Positions 6,498-7,176 of a DNA stretch of 7,176 bases are shown here, piece by piece. The notes beneath the pieces were generated by a model. That model had not been told where the DNA came from. It searched no databases and saw only the letters and a program-made list of their open reading frames with translations. How positions within the stretch are numbered: the first letter of the stretch is position 1; each line of letters begins with the position of its first letter. Both the position numbers and the translations under genes were made by a program. Source of the stretch: an uncultured Opitutaceae bacterium. Lineage in GTDB: Bacteria > Verrucomicrobiota > Verrucomicrobiia > Opitutales > Opitutaceae. The DNA is taken from the NCBI GenBank assembly GCA_937902865.1, contig CALFNJ010000540.1:1-7176 (forward strand). The letters are read 5' to 3'.

Positions 6498-7087
6498 AAC
6501 CGGATAGAATCGTCAGCCTCGTTCTCGTTGGGATGGCCACCGCCAGCCTCCTCTTGTCTAGCCGTGGGCAAACCGGTTCTGCCACGGCGACCGTGGGGAC
6601 GGCAGAAATCCAATTTGTCTTCCCCCTCGACAAGGACGATCCGGAGCCGCCGGGTCCGTTGCCCCCGCCGCCGGAGCCGCCGCCATCGGTACCCAGGATT
6701 TCTCCTCCCTCGAGTCCGGCCAATCTCAGCATCACCGGCTCGAACGAGCGTGAGCTTATGCTGGCCTGGGAGTCGGCGGAAGCGGCGCCGGGCCATCGGG
6801 TGGTTTATTATGAGGTCCTTCGCAATGGAGTGAAGATCGCTGAGAGCAATGGGACCCGGTCCACGCAGCCCTACGATTCAGAGGGACCAGTGATCGAATT
6901 TTTTTCGGTGCGGGCAGTGGACGACCAGCGTGCGCGTTCCAGTCCGAGCAACGAAGTGTCGGCTCCGCGAGCCGGTGATTCGCCCCGGCTTTTCTTCCAG
7001 GCGAAAACCGCTTTCGGACGACGTGACATGCCTGGGGTTGAGGAGGCTCTCCTCCAGGCGCAAGCGCAGCTGGGTTTGCTAGCGTGA
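6494..7087 (+). CDS. Exported fibronectin type III protein with Pro-rich linker
   Basis: A 197-residue protein starting at the ATG of an ATGA overlap with the preceding secreted protein, which suggests translational coupling. The signal sequence (residues 1-26, hydrophobic 6-21) is followed by a short strand-rich part (TAEIQFVFPL), a Pro-rich linker (50-73) and a single fibronectin type III domain (about 75-160) with its usual marks: SPANLSITGSNERELMLAWE, YYEVLRNGVKIAE, and a final FFSVRAVDDQ strand with SNEV. A tail of about 37 residues holds a predicted helix (GVEEALLQAQAQLGLL). No catalytic motif is seen. Because it is coupled to the large Ig/TSP3 protein, the two may form a surface complex. 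It lacks an anchoring segment other than the signal sequence, so release to the periplasm or exterior is expected. Confidence 0.8.
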   Translation: MKPDRIVSLVLVGMATASLLLSSRGQTGSATATVGTAEIQFVFPLDKDDPEPPGPLPPPPEPPPSVPRISPPSSPANLSITGSNERELMLAWESAEAAPGHRVVYYEVLRNGVKIAESNGTRSTQPYDSEGPVIEFFSVRAVDDQRARSSPSNEVSAPRAGDSPRLFFQAKTAFGRRDMPGVEEALLQAQAQLGLLA

Positions 7088-7102
7088 GGACAAACCTGCG
7101 CG

Positions 7103-7176
7103 GTGTCTAACGGAGAATCAGAGGAAAGAAACGGACTGCCTCTCGCCGAGCGCGGCTTGGGTGAGCTCGCGGCGAG
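7103..7176 (+). CDS. Possible 5' end of a following gene (partial, doubtful)
   Basis: A GTG at 7103, 12 bases after a GAGGA, opens a frame that stays open to the right edge (beginning MSNGESEERNGLPLAERG). Third-position GC is not as high as in the neighbours, and 24 codons are too few to identify anything. A minus-strand frame over the same bases is about equally plausible, so this entry is only a candidate. Confidence 0.2.
   Translation, partial: MSNGESEERNGLPLAERGLGELAA

Noticed and set aside
1..7176. CRISPR array, tRNA or rRNA genes
   Set aside because: No regularly spaced direct repeats and no cloverleaf or rRNA-like sequence were seen by reading either strand.

Overview
This GC-rich window most resembles a member of the Verrucomicrobiota, probably of the Opitutales/Opitutaceae type. 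That is inferred from the protein types: an ECF sigma factor with a long membrane-anchored C-terminal extension, an Asp-rich thrombospondin-type-3 surface protein with a 'FEA-x-E-x-Y-x-LGSLxGQ-x-GW' lectin-like domain, few Shine-Dalgarno motifs, and palindromic repeats between genes. No rRNA, tRNA or other marker gene fixes the lineage. All genes I can support lie on the plus strand.

Region 1 (2-2387) is a two-gene unit. The first gene enters from the left edge and is the C-terminal part of an ECF sigma factor: region 4, then an Ala-rich linker, one transmembrane segment, a coiled coil and a helical domain. Its stop codon is one base away from the start of a second membrane-anchored coiled-coil protein. 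The C-terminal half of that protein is recognisably related to the sigma factor's extra-cytoplasmic-type domain. This looks like a sigma factor with a paralogous, translationally coupled partner and is the most interesting system in the window.

Region 2 (2388-2699) has no gene. It holds two unrelated long inverted repeats (26 and about 27 paired bases per stem) and a short hairpin, so it looks like a landing place for REP/MITE-type palindromes.

Region 3 (2700-4049) encodes a 75-residue membrane protein with a zinc-ribbon-like Cys pattern. It is followed, in the same reading frame but after a TAG stop, by a TTG-started exported protein with a LolA/LppX-like domain and three C-terminal membrane helices. 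A spacer of 240 bases (4050-4289) contains a GNRA-type hairpin and a possible leader peptide.

Region 4 (4290-7087) is a pair of exported proteins overlapping by ATGA. The first has 735 residues: two Ig-like domains, a concanavalin-A-like domain, three double TSP3 calcium-binding repeats and a final Ig-like domain that ends early. The second has 197 residues: a Pro-rich linker and one fibronectin type III domain. They are probably cell-surface or secreted partners. The last 89 bases contain only ambiguous hints of a following gene.
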